The translations under genes were made by a program, and so were the position numbers. A stretch of 64,000 bases of DNA, from the NCBI GenBank assembly GCA_963717375.1, contig OY970329.1, forward strand, positions 1,736,001 through 1,800,000, written 5' to 3'. Every line of letters begins with the position of its first letter. Position 1 is the first letter of the stretch. This stretch comes from VRUE01 sp963717375. Lineage in GTDB: Bacteria; Actinomycetota; Thermoleophilia; Solirubrobacterales; 70-9. This document shows positions 9,701-16,203 of the stretch, one piece after another. The notes below the pieces were generated by a model that saw only the letters and a list, made by a program, of their open reading frames with translations, ran no database searches and was not told the DNA's origin.

Positions 9701-9963
9701 TCGACGACGAGCTGCGCCGCGAGGGCCTCGCCCGAGAGATAGTCCACGCGGTCCAAAACGCCCGCAAAGCCGCCGGCCTAGACATCTCCGACCGGATCGA
9801 GCTCAACCTCGGCGGCGACGACGAGCTGCTTGCCGCCGCCCGCGAGCACGAGCCCTACATAGCCGGCGAGGTGCTCGCGACCTCAGTCGCTTACGACGCC
9901 GCTGAGGACACCGCTGTTCGGGTGGACGGCCGCGACCTGTGCATCGTCGTCAACCGCGCCTGA
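6757..9963 (+). CDS. ileS: Isoleucine--tRNA ligase
   Basis: A 1068-residue cytoplasmic class I aminoacyl-tRNA synthetase that charges tRNA-Ile. The HIGH-like signature is PPTANGRPGSHHVLAR (residues 48-63). GWDCHGLPVEIEVEKQLG follows, then the editing domain with TPWTLPGN, and the KMSKS loop in GQKMSKSKGN (about 608-617). Zinc-type Cys pairs occur in CPRCGTALS (about 186) and CEQCGSEMRR (about 523). The anticodon-binding domain starts at LDRWALSRL. The length and the HH variant match the long, eukaryote-like IleS2 class, members of which are often less sensitive to mupirocin (known for the class, not tested here). Oddity: residues about 684-712, just before LDRWALSRL, are an extra segment encoded by a near-perfect palindrome (8822-8872). 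Confidence 0.97.
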   Translation: MPGFRPVDTKQSFPELEERALARWRERDVFKRSLENREGAEIWNFYEGPPTANGRPGSHHVLARVFKDIYPRYRSMCGYRVPRKAGWDCHGLPVEIEVEKQLGISSKQEIEEYGIDKFNARCRASVFEYVEEWNRLTERIGFWIDLDDPYVTLDDDYIESVWWSLKRLWEDDRLYEGHKVVPYCPRCGTALSSHEVALGYKDVEDPSIYVRFPLLSEDGSEAGESLLVWTTTPWTLPGNVAVALAPDVTYVRARVDGEIVILAEPLVEKVLGEGAEIVDRFRGSDLVGRSYRGPVFTLEDGGPANAFHVLAGDFVTTEDGTGLVHIAPAFGEDDYAVAAANGIFDPTSHATLYNPVGLDGKFDRRVSGFEGGFVKDPEVTRALIADLDARGLLFREQVYEHSYPHCWRCDTPLLYYAKSSWYVATSQVRDRMLANNETIGWHPEHIKDGRFGKWLENNVDWALSRDRYWGTPLPIWECGGEDCDGRFCAGSVAELRERSKSEVPEDLHRPYIDEVTVECEQCGSEMRRVESVIDTWYDSGAMPFAQLHYPFENEELFKERFPADFICEAIDQTRGWFYTLLAESTLLFDESSYRNCVCLGLILDPEGQKMSKSKGNVVEPWDVISAHGADAFRWYYLTAQQPWSGYRFSVDTVGESVRQFLLTLWNTYSFWVLYANAEDLSPSDFKDQPLTSSFVSDSETKHEVSVGDDLDRWALSRLQATIAIVRERMDDFDCTAAGRAISEYVEELSNWYVRLSRRRFWEGDRAAFATLRHCLLETVALLAPFTPFLADEIHLNLAGGEAEEGGDSVHLRDFPTVDPTLADPELERAMEAVRLTVELGRAARAQAKAKMRQPLRRAVIVANDAERAAIEVRADLVIAELNVKELDFVSEEADLVSYAVKPNYRSLGPRFGKRMPQVAAAVEALDPVHVARVMADGGEIGINVDGDEHTIGSDEVALALQPLDGYEVEAEAGHAVALQLELDDELRREGLAREIVHAVQNARKAAGLDISDRIELNLGGDDELLAAAREHEPYIAGEVLATSVAYDAAEDTAVRVDGRDLCIVVNRA
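8822..8872. repeat. Palindromic insert within the ileS reading frame
   Basis: Two 23-base arms (8822-8844 and 8850-8872) pair at 21 of 23 positions around a GATAG loop. The core is TTTGTCTCG/CGAGACAAA flanked by CGCTGACTTCG/CGAAGTCAGCG. It keeps the frame open and encodes a Ser/Thr/Glu-rich loop absent from the usual family pattern at this place. Its base composition is more AT-rich than the surrounding gene. Confidence 0.8.
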
Positions 9964-10019
9964 GGCAGCTCCTCGCGAAAGCCTCGGTGAACTGAGCCGT
10001 CCTGGCACGCCTGTCGGAG

Positions 10020-10118
10020 GAGCCCCGGGAGCACTCTCCCGGAGGCTCAGGGACCACGCTTGAGCCCAGACCTCCGACCTGCTGCGCAACGGTCTCCGGG
10101 AGAGTGCTCCCGGGGCTC
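10020..10118. terminator. Long perfect inverted repeat between convergent ileS and tautomerase gene
   Basis: Arms 10020-10044 and 10094-10118 are perfect 25-base reverse complements (GAGCCCCGGGAGCACTCTCC at the left edge) around a 49-base loop. It begins 56 bases after the ileS stop and ends 13 bases before the tautomerase stop. It is probably a bidirectional transcription stop; there is no U tract. Confidence 0.6.
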
Positions 10119-10131
10119 TTGCACAGGCCAG

Positions 10132-10311
10132 CTAGTCGCTGGTTTTCTCGCCGATGATGAAGTCGGTCTTCTTCGAGTCGGAGAACTTGACCCAGCAGTG
10201 CTCCGGGGCGACGCCGGCCACCTCGACCAGCGCCGCTTCTATCCGCTTGGCGATCTCCGCCTTCTGCTCGTCACTGCGGCCCTCGAACCAGTTGACCTCG
10301 ACGAATGGCAT
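10132..10311 (-). CDS. 4-oxalocrotonate tautomerase-family small protein
   Basis: A 59-residue protein, MPFVEVNWFEGRSDEQKAEI onward, matching the 60-residue 4-OT fold: Pro2 (the catalytic N-terminal proline after Met removal), a helix with DEQKAEIAKRIEAALVE, then the second strand region HCWVKFSDSKKTDFIIG. Such enzymes move double bonds in keto-enol acids, working as oligomers in the cytoplasm. The usual Arg positions of true 4-OT are not clearly all present, so the natural substrate is unknown. The gene starts 5 bases after the thioredoxin stop, so the two form an operon and are probably translationally linked. The stop is TAG at 10132. Confidence 0.8.
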   Translation of the reverse strand: MPFVEVNWFEGRSDEQKAEIAKRIEAALVEVAGVAPEHCWVKFSDSKKTDFIIGEKTSD

Positions 10312-10316
10312 GGCCG

Positions 10317-10643
10317 CTAGGCCAGGGCCGGCTCGAGCTCAGCCTCGAGACGACGCTTGGGCATCGCTCCGATCACCTTCTTGGCGATCGCCCCGTCCTT
10401 GAAAAGAATCAAGGTCGGGATCGAGAGGACCTCGTACTGAGCGGCGGTCTGCTGGTTCTCGTCGACGTTGATGCTGACGATGTGCAGGTCGTCGCGCTCG
10501 GTCTCCATCTCCTCGAGGACCGGATGGACGACGCGGCAGGGGCCGCACCAGGGCGCCCAGAAGTCGACCAGCACGGGTCCGTCGGCCTCGAGGACCTCGG
10601 ACTTGAAGGTGTCATCTGTCACGTCTTGGAGCTTGCCTGTCAC
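10317..10643 (-). CDS. trxA: Thioredoxin
   Basis: A 108-residue single-domain thioredoxin with the redox motif WCGPC at about residues 31-35, the preceding VLVDFWAP strand and the cis-Pro motif SIPTLILF near 75. It reduces protein disulfides in the cytoplasm with thioredoxin reductase. There is no signal peptide. Translation begins at GTG 10643, with AGGAG about 10 nt upstream. It is followed by the tautomerase gene after 5 bases. An AT-rich promoter with a palindrome lies about 45 bases upstream. Confidence 0.95.
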   Translation of the reverse strand: MTGKLQDVTDDTFKSEVLEADGPVLVDFWAPWCGPCRVVHPVLEEMETERDDLHIVSINVDENQQTAAQYEVLSIPTLILFKDGAIAKKVIGAMPKRRLEAELEPALA

Positions 10644-10680
10644 TGGAATCGGTCTCCTGGGGATTGAGGTTCGTCGCTCA

Positions 10681-10697
10681 ATACTTCATAAAGTATA
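10681..10697 (-). promoter_or_regulatory. trxA promoter -10 (TATACT) overlapping a palindrome
   Basis: On the minus strand TATACT (10697-10692) is a near-consensus -10; TTTTCG, 17 nt further upstream, is a weak -35. The palindrome ATACTT-CATA-AAGTAT (10681-10696) overlaps the -10, as an operator would. It is a rare AT-rich patch in this DNA. Confidence 0.5.
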
Positions 10698-10735
10698 GCG
10701 AGGTTCGCGAGGTCCGAAAACGCCTCCCCGAGCGC

Positions 10736-11461
10736 TCACCGTCCATAGCGTAGAAGAGGCACCCGCCAGATCGCCTCGAGCACGATCGAGCGGCTCATCT
10801 TCGACGCTCCGGCCTGGCGGTCGCGGAAGACGATCGGCACCTCGACCACCTCGAAGCCGAGCTCGATCGCGCGGTAGGTCATCTCGACCTGGAAGGCGTA
10901 GCCGCGCGAGCGCACCGCATCGAGGTCAATCGCTTCCAGCACCTCGCGGCGGAAGCACTTGAAGCCGCCGGTCAGGTCCCGCACCTGGAGGCCGAGGACG
11001 AACTGGGCGTAGGCGCTGCCGCCGCGGCTGATCGCCCGCCTCAGCGGCCCCCAGTCGCTAACGCCGCCACCGGGCACGTAGCGTGAGCCGATCACGATGT
11101 CCGCTCGCTCCGCCGCCTCGAGCAGCCGCGGCAGGTAGGCCGGCTCGTGGGAGAAGTCGGAGTCCATCTCGACGACAAGCCCGGCGCCGCCGGCCAGCGC
11201 CCGGCGGAAGCCGGCGATGTAGGCGGGGCCGAGGCCTTCCTTGGTCGGCCGGTGCAGGAAGTGGACGGCCTCGTGCTCCTCGCTGAGCCGGGCGGCGATC
11301 TCACCGGTGCCGTCGCGGGAGTTGTCGTCGACGATCAGGATCTGGGCGTCGGCGGGCAGCTTGGCGCGCGCCTGCTCGACCAGGCGCTCGATGTTGGTTG
11401 CCTCTTCATATGTGGGCAGGACGAGCCAGGCTGGCCCTCGCTCGGGCTTGTTTGCGGGCAT
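10736..11461 (-). CDS. Polyprenyl-phosphate (dolichol-P-mannose synthase-like) glycosyltransferase, GT2
   Basis: About 241 residues, a GT-A fold family 2 transferase. Motifs: LVLPTYEEATNIERLV near the start, VDDNSRDGT (nucleotide-sugar site), EMDSDFSHEP (the DXD-type metal site), GSRYVPGGGVSDWG, and QVEMTYRAIELGFEVVEVPI. These are the signatures of polyprenol monophosphomannose synthases, which move a sugar from a GDP/UDP-sugar to polyprenyl phosphate at the inner membrane face; no C-terminal membrane domain is present. I chose ATG 11461 over the in-frame ATG at 11512, since TAGCAT sits 11 nt upstream and the earlier start would leave only 20 bases to the divergent polX. Confidence 0.88.
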   Translation of the reverse strand: MPANKPERGPAWLVLPTYEEATNIERLVEQARAKLPADAQILIVDDNSRDGTGEIAARLSEEHEAVHFLHRPTKEGLGPAYIAGFRRALAGGAGLVVEMDSDFSHEPAYLPRLLEAAERADIVIGSRYVPGGGVSDWGPLRRAISRGGSAYAQFVLGLQVRDLTGGFKCFRREVLEAIDLDAVRSRGYAFQVEMTYRAIELGFEVVEVPIVFRDRQAGASKMSRSIVLEAIWRVPLLRYGR

Positions 11462-11472
11462 TTGCCGGGGCG

Positions 11473-11478
11473 ATGCTA
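11473..11478 (-). promoter_or_regulatory. -10-like hexamer TAGCAT for the glycosyltransferase gene
   Basis: It lies 11 nt before the ATG at 11461 on the minus strand; it supports the shorter start and a leaderless mRNA. Confidence 0.35.
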
Positions 11479-11520
11479 GTGACGAACCTGAGCTGCGGCT
11501 AAAGAGCCCCATCCGCTCGC

Positions 11521-11526
11521 TAGCTT
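11521..11526 (+). promoter_or_regulatory. -10-like hexamer TAGCTT for polX
   Basis: TAGCTT ends 6 nt before the GTG start at 11533; the spacing fits a leaderless mRNA. Confidence 0.4.
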
Positions 11527-11532
11527 GCAGGG

Positions 11533-13257
11533 GTGACCAACGCCGAGATCGCAGCCGCGCTGGACGAGCTCGGGGTGCTCTACCAGCTCGACGGCGCGGT
11601 CAAATACAGGGTGCTCGCCTACAGCACCGCGGCGAAGGCGATCCGCGAAAGCCCGGTCTCCGTCGCCGACCTTGCCGCGGCCGGGCGGGCGACCGAGGTT
11701 CCCGGCGTCGGCAAGACGCTGGCGGAAAAGATCGACGCGCTGATCGAGACCGGTGAGATCCCGGCGGCGGTGAAGCTGAAGGCGAAGTTCCCGCCGACCC
11801 TGGTCGAGGTGACGCGGGTGCCGGGAGTGGGGGCGAAGACGGCGCGGCGCCTGTTCGACGAGCTCGGCGTTGCCACCCTGGAGGACCTGAAAGCGGCGGC
11901 GGAGGGGGAGCGCATCCGCGATCTCAAGGGGCTCGGCCCGAAGGCCGAGGAAAACGTCCTTGCCGGGCTCGAGCGCCTCGGTGATCCCGGTGAGGCCTCG
12001 GGGCGGGTGCTGCTCTCGATGGCCCGTCCGATCGCCGAGGAGCTGGCGCGGACGCTCCGCGAGCACCCCGCTGCCGACCGGGTCGAGGTGGCGGGCTCGG
12101 TGCGGCGCTGGGGCGAGACCTGCAAGGACATCGACCTGATCGCGACCGCCGAGGAGCCGACCGCGCTGGCGGAGCACCTCGTCGCCAGCCCGCTGATCGC
12201 CGCCGCCGGGAAGCCAGGGCCCAACGGCGTCCGGGCCCAGACCCAGAACGGGATCTCGGTCGATCTGCGGATCGTCGCGCCGCAGGCCTTCGGCAACTTG
12301 CTCCAGCACTTCACCGGCTCGCAAGCGCACAACGTGCAGCTGCGCGAGGAAGCGGTGAAGCGCGGCCTCTCGGTTTCCGAGCACGGCATCACCGAGACCG
12401 AGAGCGGGGAGGTCGAGCTCTGCGCCGATGAGGCGGCGGTCTACAAGCGCCTCGGCTACGCCTACATCGAGCCCGAGCTGCGCGAGGGCCGCGGCGAGCT
12501 GAAGGCGGCCCGCGACGGAGGCCTTCCGGACCTGGTCGAGCTCGACGACATCCGCGGCGACCTGCACTCCCACACGACGCTCTCCGACGGCCGCAACACG
12601 CTCGAGGAGATGGCGACCGCCGGCCGCGACCGTGGCTACGCCTACATGGCGATCACCGACCACTCGGCCAGCCACGGCTTCGGCGATCACGTCACCGCCG
12701 AGCGCCTCTGGGAGCGGATCGCCGAGATCGAGGATTGGAACAAGGGCAAGCGCGGCTTCCGCCTGCTCGCCGGCTCCGAGGTCAACATCGGCCTCGACGG
12801 CGCACTCGACTACCCCGACGACGTGGTCGAGGCGCTCGACTGGGTCGTCGCCAGCGTCCACACCTCCTTCGCGATCTCCGAGCAGGAGATGACCGCGCGG
12901 GTGCTGACCGCGATCGAGAACCCGCTGGTCGACTGCATCGGCCACCTGACCGGTCGCCTGATCGGCCGCCGCGAGCCCTACGGGATCGACATCGAGGCGG
13001 TGGCCGAGGCGGCGGCGCGTACGGGAACGATGATCGAGATCAACGGCAACCCCAACCGCCGCGACCTCTCCGAGCACCACGCGCGGCTGGCGGCGGAAGC
13101 GGGGGTGACGATCGTGCTCAACACCGATGCGCACGGGGTCGAGACGCTGAACAACATGGACTACGCGGTGGCGACCGCGCGGCGTGCCTGGCTCAGCGCC
13201 GATCAGGTCGCGAACACGAAGAGCTGGACCGAGTTCAAGAAGCGGCTTAGGCGGTAG
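11533..13257 (+). CDS. polX: DNA polymerase/3'-5' exonuclease PolX (family X + PHP domain)
   Basis: A 574-residue bacterial family X polymerase for gap-filling DNA repair. Order: N-terminal 8-kDa-like region with helix-hairpin-helix motifs (VPGVGKTLAEKI about 57; VPGVGAKTARRLF about 96), nucleotidyltransferase domain (VAGSVRRWGETCKDIDLIA about 190-208, with SVDLRIV as the third metal Asp), thumb (GSQAHNVQLR), then a PHP metal-hydrolase domain from about residue 335 (DLHSHTTLSDG, ITDHSASHGFG, NTDAHGVETL). The PHP domain gives Mn-dependent 3'-5' exonuclease and AP-site activity in studied members. It starts at GTG 11533. Its stop codon lies in the left arm of a 28-base hairpin. Confidence 0.95.
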   Translation: MTNAEIAAALDELGVLYQLDGAVKYRVLAYSTAAKAIRESPVSVADLAAAGRATEVPGVGKTLAEKIDALIETGEIPAAVKLKAKFPPTLVEVTRVPGVGAKTARRLFDELGVATLEDLKAAAEGERIRDLKGLGPKAEENVLAGLERLGDPGEASGRVLLSMARPIAEELARTLREHPAADRVEVAGSVRRWGETCKDIDLIATAEEPTALAEHLVASPLIAAAGKPGPNGVRAQTQNGISVDLRIVAPQAFGNLLQHFTGSQAHNVQLREEAVKRGLSVSEHGITETESGEVELCADEAAVYKRLGYAYIEPELREGRGELKAARDGGLPDLVELDDIRGDLHSHTTLSDGRNTLEEMATAGRDRGYAYMAITDHSASHGFGDHVTAERLWERIAEIEDWNKGKRGFRLLAGSEVNIGLDGALDYPDDVVEALDWVVASVHTSFAISEQEMTARVLTAIENPLVDCIGHLTGRLIGRREPYGIDIEAVAEAAARTGTMIEINGNPNRRDLSEHHARLAAEAGVTIVLNTDAHGVETLNNMDYAVATARRAWLSADQVANTKSWTEFKKRLRR

Positions 13258-13330
13258 GGGCCGGGGTGGGTATTCGGCAACCCGCCCCTGCGGGGCTCAC
13301 AAGTTGCCGAATACCCACCCCGGCCCCTAC
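13254..13330. terminator. Perfect 28-bp inverted repeat at the convergent polX/SIMPL end
   Basis: Arms 13254-13281 and 13303-13330 are perfect reverse complements (GTAGGGGCCGGGGTGGGTAT at the left edge). The 21-base loop holds a second hairpin, GCCCC-TGC-GGGGC. The polX stop codon is inside the left arm; the SIMPL stop follows the right arm by 5 bases. It is a likely bidirectional terminator without a U tract. Confidence 0.6.
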
Positions 13331-13335
13331 GAGCG

Positions 13336-14013
13336 CTATTGCAATGCGAATACGACGCGGACCGTGGCGGTGACCGTCGAGTTGCCGGGCTTGACCGGTG
13401 GGCTTGGGGCGGCCGTGGTTCCCTTGCCCGCTGCTTCTAGAGGAGCCCCGCTTACTTCCGTGCCTTCTTCGATGCTGAGCACTTGGCCGAGGGTCGCTCC
13501 AGCGCTGGTCGCCAGAGCGGTGGCCTTGGCTTTGGCCTGGGCGAAGGCGGCGAGGAGGGCGTTGTTGAAGGCCAGTTCCGGGTTGCCGGGGAAGAAGTTG
13601 GGGCCGCGGGTACCGGTTGCGCCGGCCGCGACTGCCGTGTTGACCAGTTCTCCGGCTCGCGCCGGCTCGTGCAGGATCACGCCGATCCCCTCGGCCGCCC
13701 GGTAGAGCGTCTGCTTGCCCTTGGTCGTTTTCCGCACCGAGATTTCGCCGGTGCTGATGTCGCCCGCGCCGATTCCCGGAGTTTTTTGAACCGCTGCGAT
13801 TACGGCTCGCAGGGCCACCGAGACCGCTTGCAAGGCTGCCTTGCGGGTCTTCCGTTCCTTGCTGACGGAGAAGCCGAGCGACGCCGTGTCGTTGGGGACC
13901 TTCTGGGTGACCGTGCCGTGGACGCTGACCGTGCGTTCCGCCGCCGCGGCCGTTGTCGGCAACAGCAGCGCCAGCATCAGGGCGGCAAGAACGATCGGGG
14001 TTCGGCTGTTCAC
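13336..14013 (-). CDS. Secreted SIMPL (DUF541) domain protein
   Basis: About 225 residues. A signal peptide (TPIVLAALMLALLLPTTAAA) precedes RTVSVHGTVTQKVPNDTASL, the typical start of SIMPL domains, and the family's NALLAAFAQAKAKATALA helix occurs near 160. The domain is periplasmic/extracellular in other bacteria (e.g. BP26, an oligomeric ring former) and its role is largely unknown. The GTG at 14013 puts the start next to the signal peptide; an in-frame GTG at 14034 adds 7 residues. It lies 34 bases after the membrane-protein gene upstream, so it may be the last gene of the otsB operon. Confidence 0.85.
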   Translation of the reverse strand: MNSRTPIVLAALMLALLLPTTAAAAERTVSVHGTVTQKVPNDTASLGFSVSKERKTRKAALQAVSVALRAVIAAVQKTPGIGAGDISTGEISVRKTTKGKQTLYRAAEGIGVILHEPARAGELVNTAVAAGATGTRGPNFFPGNPELAFNNALLAAFAQAKAKATALATSAGATLGQVLSIEEGTEVSGAPLEAAGKGTTAAPSPPVKPGNSTVTATVRVVFALQ

Positions 14014-14047
14014 TGGGTTGACGCTACCCCGCACGGCCGGATGTCAC

Positions 14048-14563
14048 TCAAGCGTGGGCGCGACGGCTGCTGCGCAGGCCGGGGGTGCGGACAAGCTGGA
14101 TCGGCCGCAGGGCGGAGTTGGGGACGACGTAGAACTTGACTCCATCGCGTTGCTCGATCGCCAGCACGGCGCCCTCGCGCGAGTGCCAGGCGAGGGAGAC
14201 GAGCAGGGCGTAGCCGGCGCCGATCGCGGCCACGCCGGGAAAGAAGACCCCGAGGACGCCGGCGCCGATCGCGGTCACGGCCACCGGCCAGAGGCGGCCG
14301 AAGGAGATCCGGGCAGGCGTCTCGACCGGCAGCGAGGTGGCGGTCTTTGCCCGCGCGAGAGTGTCGCGGAGGGCCTCGGCGGCCCGCGACGGGCGGCCGA
14401 TGTAGAAGCCGATCGCCAGCGACAGCAGCCACCAGACGGCGGCGACGATCAGCGTCCTGGTGTCGCTGTCGCGATTGACGGCAATCGCCGTGATCGTCGC
14501 CAGCGCCGTCGCCTCGGCACCGGTGAGCAGAACGGTCACGCGCAGCAGGTCCGTGTAGGGCAC
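14048..14563 (-). CDS. Multi-pass membrane protein of unknown function
   Basis: A 171-residue protein with four hydrophobic segments: about 10-30 (VTVLLTGAEATALATITAIA), 38-56 (LIVAAVWWLLSLAIGFYIG), 95-115 (VAVTAIGAGVLGVFFPGVAA) and 117-128. The C-terminal 40 residues are soluble, end in a basic patch (LRSSRRAHA) and contain AIEQRDGVKFYVVP, a small beta-like domain. I do not recognise a family. It starts at GTG 14563, 3 bases after the otsB stop, so it is co-transcribed with otsB and probably with the SIMPL gene. Confidence 0.8.
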   Translation of the reverse strand: MPYTDLLRVTVLLTGAEATALATITAIAVNRDSDTRTLIVAAVWWLLSLAIGFYIGRPSRAAEALRDTLARAKTATSLPVETPARISFGRLWPVAVTAIGAGVLGVFFPGVAAIGAGYALLVSLAWHSREGAVLAIEQRDGVKFYVVPNSALRPIQLVRTPGLRSSRRAHA

Positions 14564-14566
14564 CCG

Positions 14567-15385
14567 CTACCTCGCCAGCGCCTCGAGTATCGCCAGCCAG
14601 CCAGCCGGACCGTCGACGAGCAGGTCCGCCTCTTCGGCAAGCTCGGGGGGCGCCTCGGGGGAGATCACGCCAACGCAGACGGCGCTCTTCAGCTCGCCGC
14701 CGTCGCGCAGCTCGCGCAGGCGGCGGAAGGCGTCGAGGTCGGTGCGATCGTCGCCGGCGTAGATCGCGGCGGTGACGCCATCGGTCGCGAGCAGGGCCGC
14801 CACGGCGGCGTCCTTGCCGCCGCCGCCGACCGGGCGCAGCTCCAGCACCTTGCGACCCCAGCGGGGTTCGAGCTGGGCTCGGCCCGCCTCTGCGGCGATC
14901 TCGTGGGCTCGCGCCTCGGCGCCGCGCTCGTCCGCGGCGCCGCGCCAGTGCAGCGTCTGAATCGGTCCCTTGTCCTCCAGCCGCAGGCCGCTCGACGCCA
15001 GGCCGGCGGCGTCCAAGGCGGCGACGAACTCGGCCGCGCTGCGCTCCTGGCCGGCCAGCGCGGGGTCGAACCGAGGCTCCTCATCCCCGGGAAGCAGCAG
15101 CTCGAGCCCGTGGTTGCCGGCGTAGGCGAGGCCATCGACTCCGACCAGCCGCCGCGCCTCCAGCGCCCGCCGCCCGGAGATGCAGCCGACGAGGCCGAAG
15201 CTCCCATCCAGCGTCGCCAGTAGCTCGCTCGCCCTCGCCGGCACGGCCGCCTGCTCGGGTCGCTCGACGATCGGCGCCAGGGTGCCGTCGACATCGGTCA
15301 GGACCGCCGCCCGGGGGGGATCGGCGCGCAGCGGTTCCAGCAGCGAGTCCTCGGCCCCCGCGCCTGTCTCAGATTCGAGCGACAC
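14567..15385 (-). CDS. otsB: Trehalose-6-phosphate phosphatase
   Basis: A 272-residue HAD-superfamily phosphatase. Motif I is LTDVDGTLAPIVERP (about 33-47, nucleophile Asp plus DxDGT), followed by ISGRR, the trehalose-phosphatase GNHGLELLLPGDE, and the late motif YAGDDRTDLDAF. It removes phosphate from trehalose-6-phosphate, giving trehalose as an osmo- and stress protectant. No OtsA synthase is in view. The open frame extends to 15643, but that would overlap the divergent TauE gene, so I chose the GTG at 15385. It heads a tight group with the membrane protein and the SIMPL gene. Confidence 0.88.
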   Translation of the reverse strand: MSLESETGAGAEDSLLEPLRADPPRAAVLTDVDGTLAPIVERPEQAAVPARASELLATLDGSFGLVGCISGRRALEARRLVGVDGLAYAGNHGLELLLPGDEEPRFDPALAGQERSAAEFVAALDAAGLASSGLRLEDKGPIQTLHWRGAADERGAEARAHEIAAEAGRAQLEPRWGRKVLELRPVGGGGKDAAVAALLATDGVTAAIYAGDDRTDLDAFRRLRELRDGGELKSAVCVGVISPEAPPELAEEADLLVDGPAGWLAILEALAR

Positions 15386-15391
15386 TGCATC

Positions 15392-15397
15392 TAGTAT
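15392..15397 (+). promoter_or_regulatory. -10-like hexamer TAGTAT for the TauE half gene, within a 21-base divergent gap
   Basis: It lies 9 nt before the ATG at 15407. The reverse strand reads ATACTA 6 nt before the otsB GTG, so both divergent genes may use overlapping -10 elements and start without leaders. Confidence 0.4.
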
Positions 15398-15406
15398 CGC
15401 GGCACG

Positions 15407-15790
15407 ATGCCCGCGGAACCGGCGCTGCCCTCTCATCCCGCCCTCAAGCTGGCCGCGATCGGCACGCTCGCGGGGGCGTTCAGCGGTCTCTTCGGCGTCG
15501 GCGGCGGCACGGTCATCGTTCCCCTCTTGATCTTCTGGTTCGGCTACGGCGAGCGGCTGGCGACCGGGACCAGCCTCGCCGCGATCGTCCTCATCGGCCT
15601 GCTCGGGGCGATCGCGCAGGGCGGGATCTACGGCAACGTCCACGTCGTCACCGGGCTGCTGCTGGCGATCCCGGCGGTGGTCGGCGTCGTGATCGGCACC
15701 GCCGTGCAGCAGCGCATCTCCCAGCGCACCGTCTCCCTGCTCTTCGCGGCCCTGCTGATTGCGATCGCGATCGAGTTGATTCTCAAATGA
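15407..15790 (+). CDS. TauE/SafE-family membrane transporter, N-terminal half protein
   Basis: A 127-residue membrane protein with about four helices. It has the family repeat signature GAFSGLFGVGGGTVIVPLLIF (residues 22-42, starting GAFSGLFGVGGG), then GTSLAAIVLIGLLGAI and an ending IAIAIELILK. TauE/SafE proteins are normally single chains of about 250 residues built of two such repeats, exporting sulfite or other small anions. Here only one repeat is present. Its stop overlaps the start of the next gene (ATGA), which codes for the second repeat, so the two halves are probably made together and pair in the membrane. Confidence 0.85.
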   Translation: MPAEPALPSHPALKLAAIGTLAGAFSGLFGVGGGTVIVPLLIFWFGYGERLATGTSLAAIVLIGLLGAIAQGGIYGNVHVVTGLLLAIPAVVGVVIGTAVQQRISQRTVSLLFAALLIAIAIELILK

Positions 15791-16164
15791 GCGGGGACGA
15801 GCTGCTGGCGGCGCTGATCTGCATGGCGGGCGGTTTCACCGGCGGCATCGTCGGCGTCGGCGGCGGCGTGCTCTTCGTCCCGGCGCTGACGATCTTCATC
15901 GGCATCACCCAGGTCGAGAGCGAGTCGACCTCGCTGCTGATGATCGTCATTGTCGCCCTGATCGGGGCGATCCGCCAGAACTCCTACGGCAACGTCAACG
16001 TCCGCAACGCCGTCATCATCGGCGTCCTCTCACCGCTCGGCGTGCTGATCGGGGTCGGGATCGCCAACCATGTCTCCGAGCGCGTCCTGCAGCTCTCCTT
16101 TGCCGCCCTGGCGCTGTTCATCGCCTACCGCCTGCTGCGGCGCGCACTCGCCGCCCCCGCGTAG
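15787..16164 (+). CDS. TauE/SafE-family membrane transporter, C-terminal half protein
   Basis: A 125-residue protein with about four membrane helices and the same repeat motif as its neighbour: GGFTGGIVGVGGGVLFVPAL (residues 14-33), then ESTSLLMIVIVALIGAIRQN and YGNVNVRNAVIIGVLSPLG. It has the paralogous GVGGG and YGNV motifs. It overlaps the upstream half gene by ATGA, and both reading frames are clean, so this is a true split rather than a recent frameshift (different N-terminal sequences, both starting with a good ATG). The substrate is unknown; sulfite, sulfoacetate or a similar anion is usual for the family. Confidence 0.85.
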   Translation: MSGDELLAALICMAGGFTGGIVGVGGGVLFVPALTIFIGITQVESESTSLLMIVIVALIGAIRQNSYGNVNVRNAVIIGVLSPLGVLIGVGIANHVSERVLQLSFAALALFIAYRLLRRALAAPA

Positions 16165-16191
16165 CCGCGCCTTGCGGCGGCAGCCCATCGG

Positions 16192-16197
16192 TAGTCT
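16192..16197 (+). promoter_or_regulatory. -10-like hexamer TAGTCT for the PAC2 gene
   Basis: It ends 6 nt before the GTG at 16204; leaderless pattern. Confidence 0.4.
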
Positions 16198-16203
16198 CAA
16201 AGT

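Noticed and set aside
15386..15643. Longer start for trehalose-phosphatase
   Set aside because: It would overlap the divergent TauE gene and has low-complexity sequence typical of an antisense shadow.
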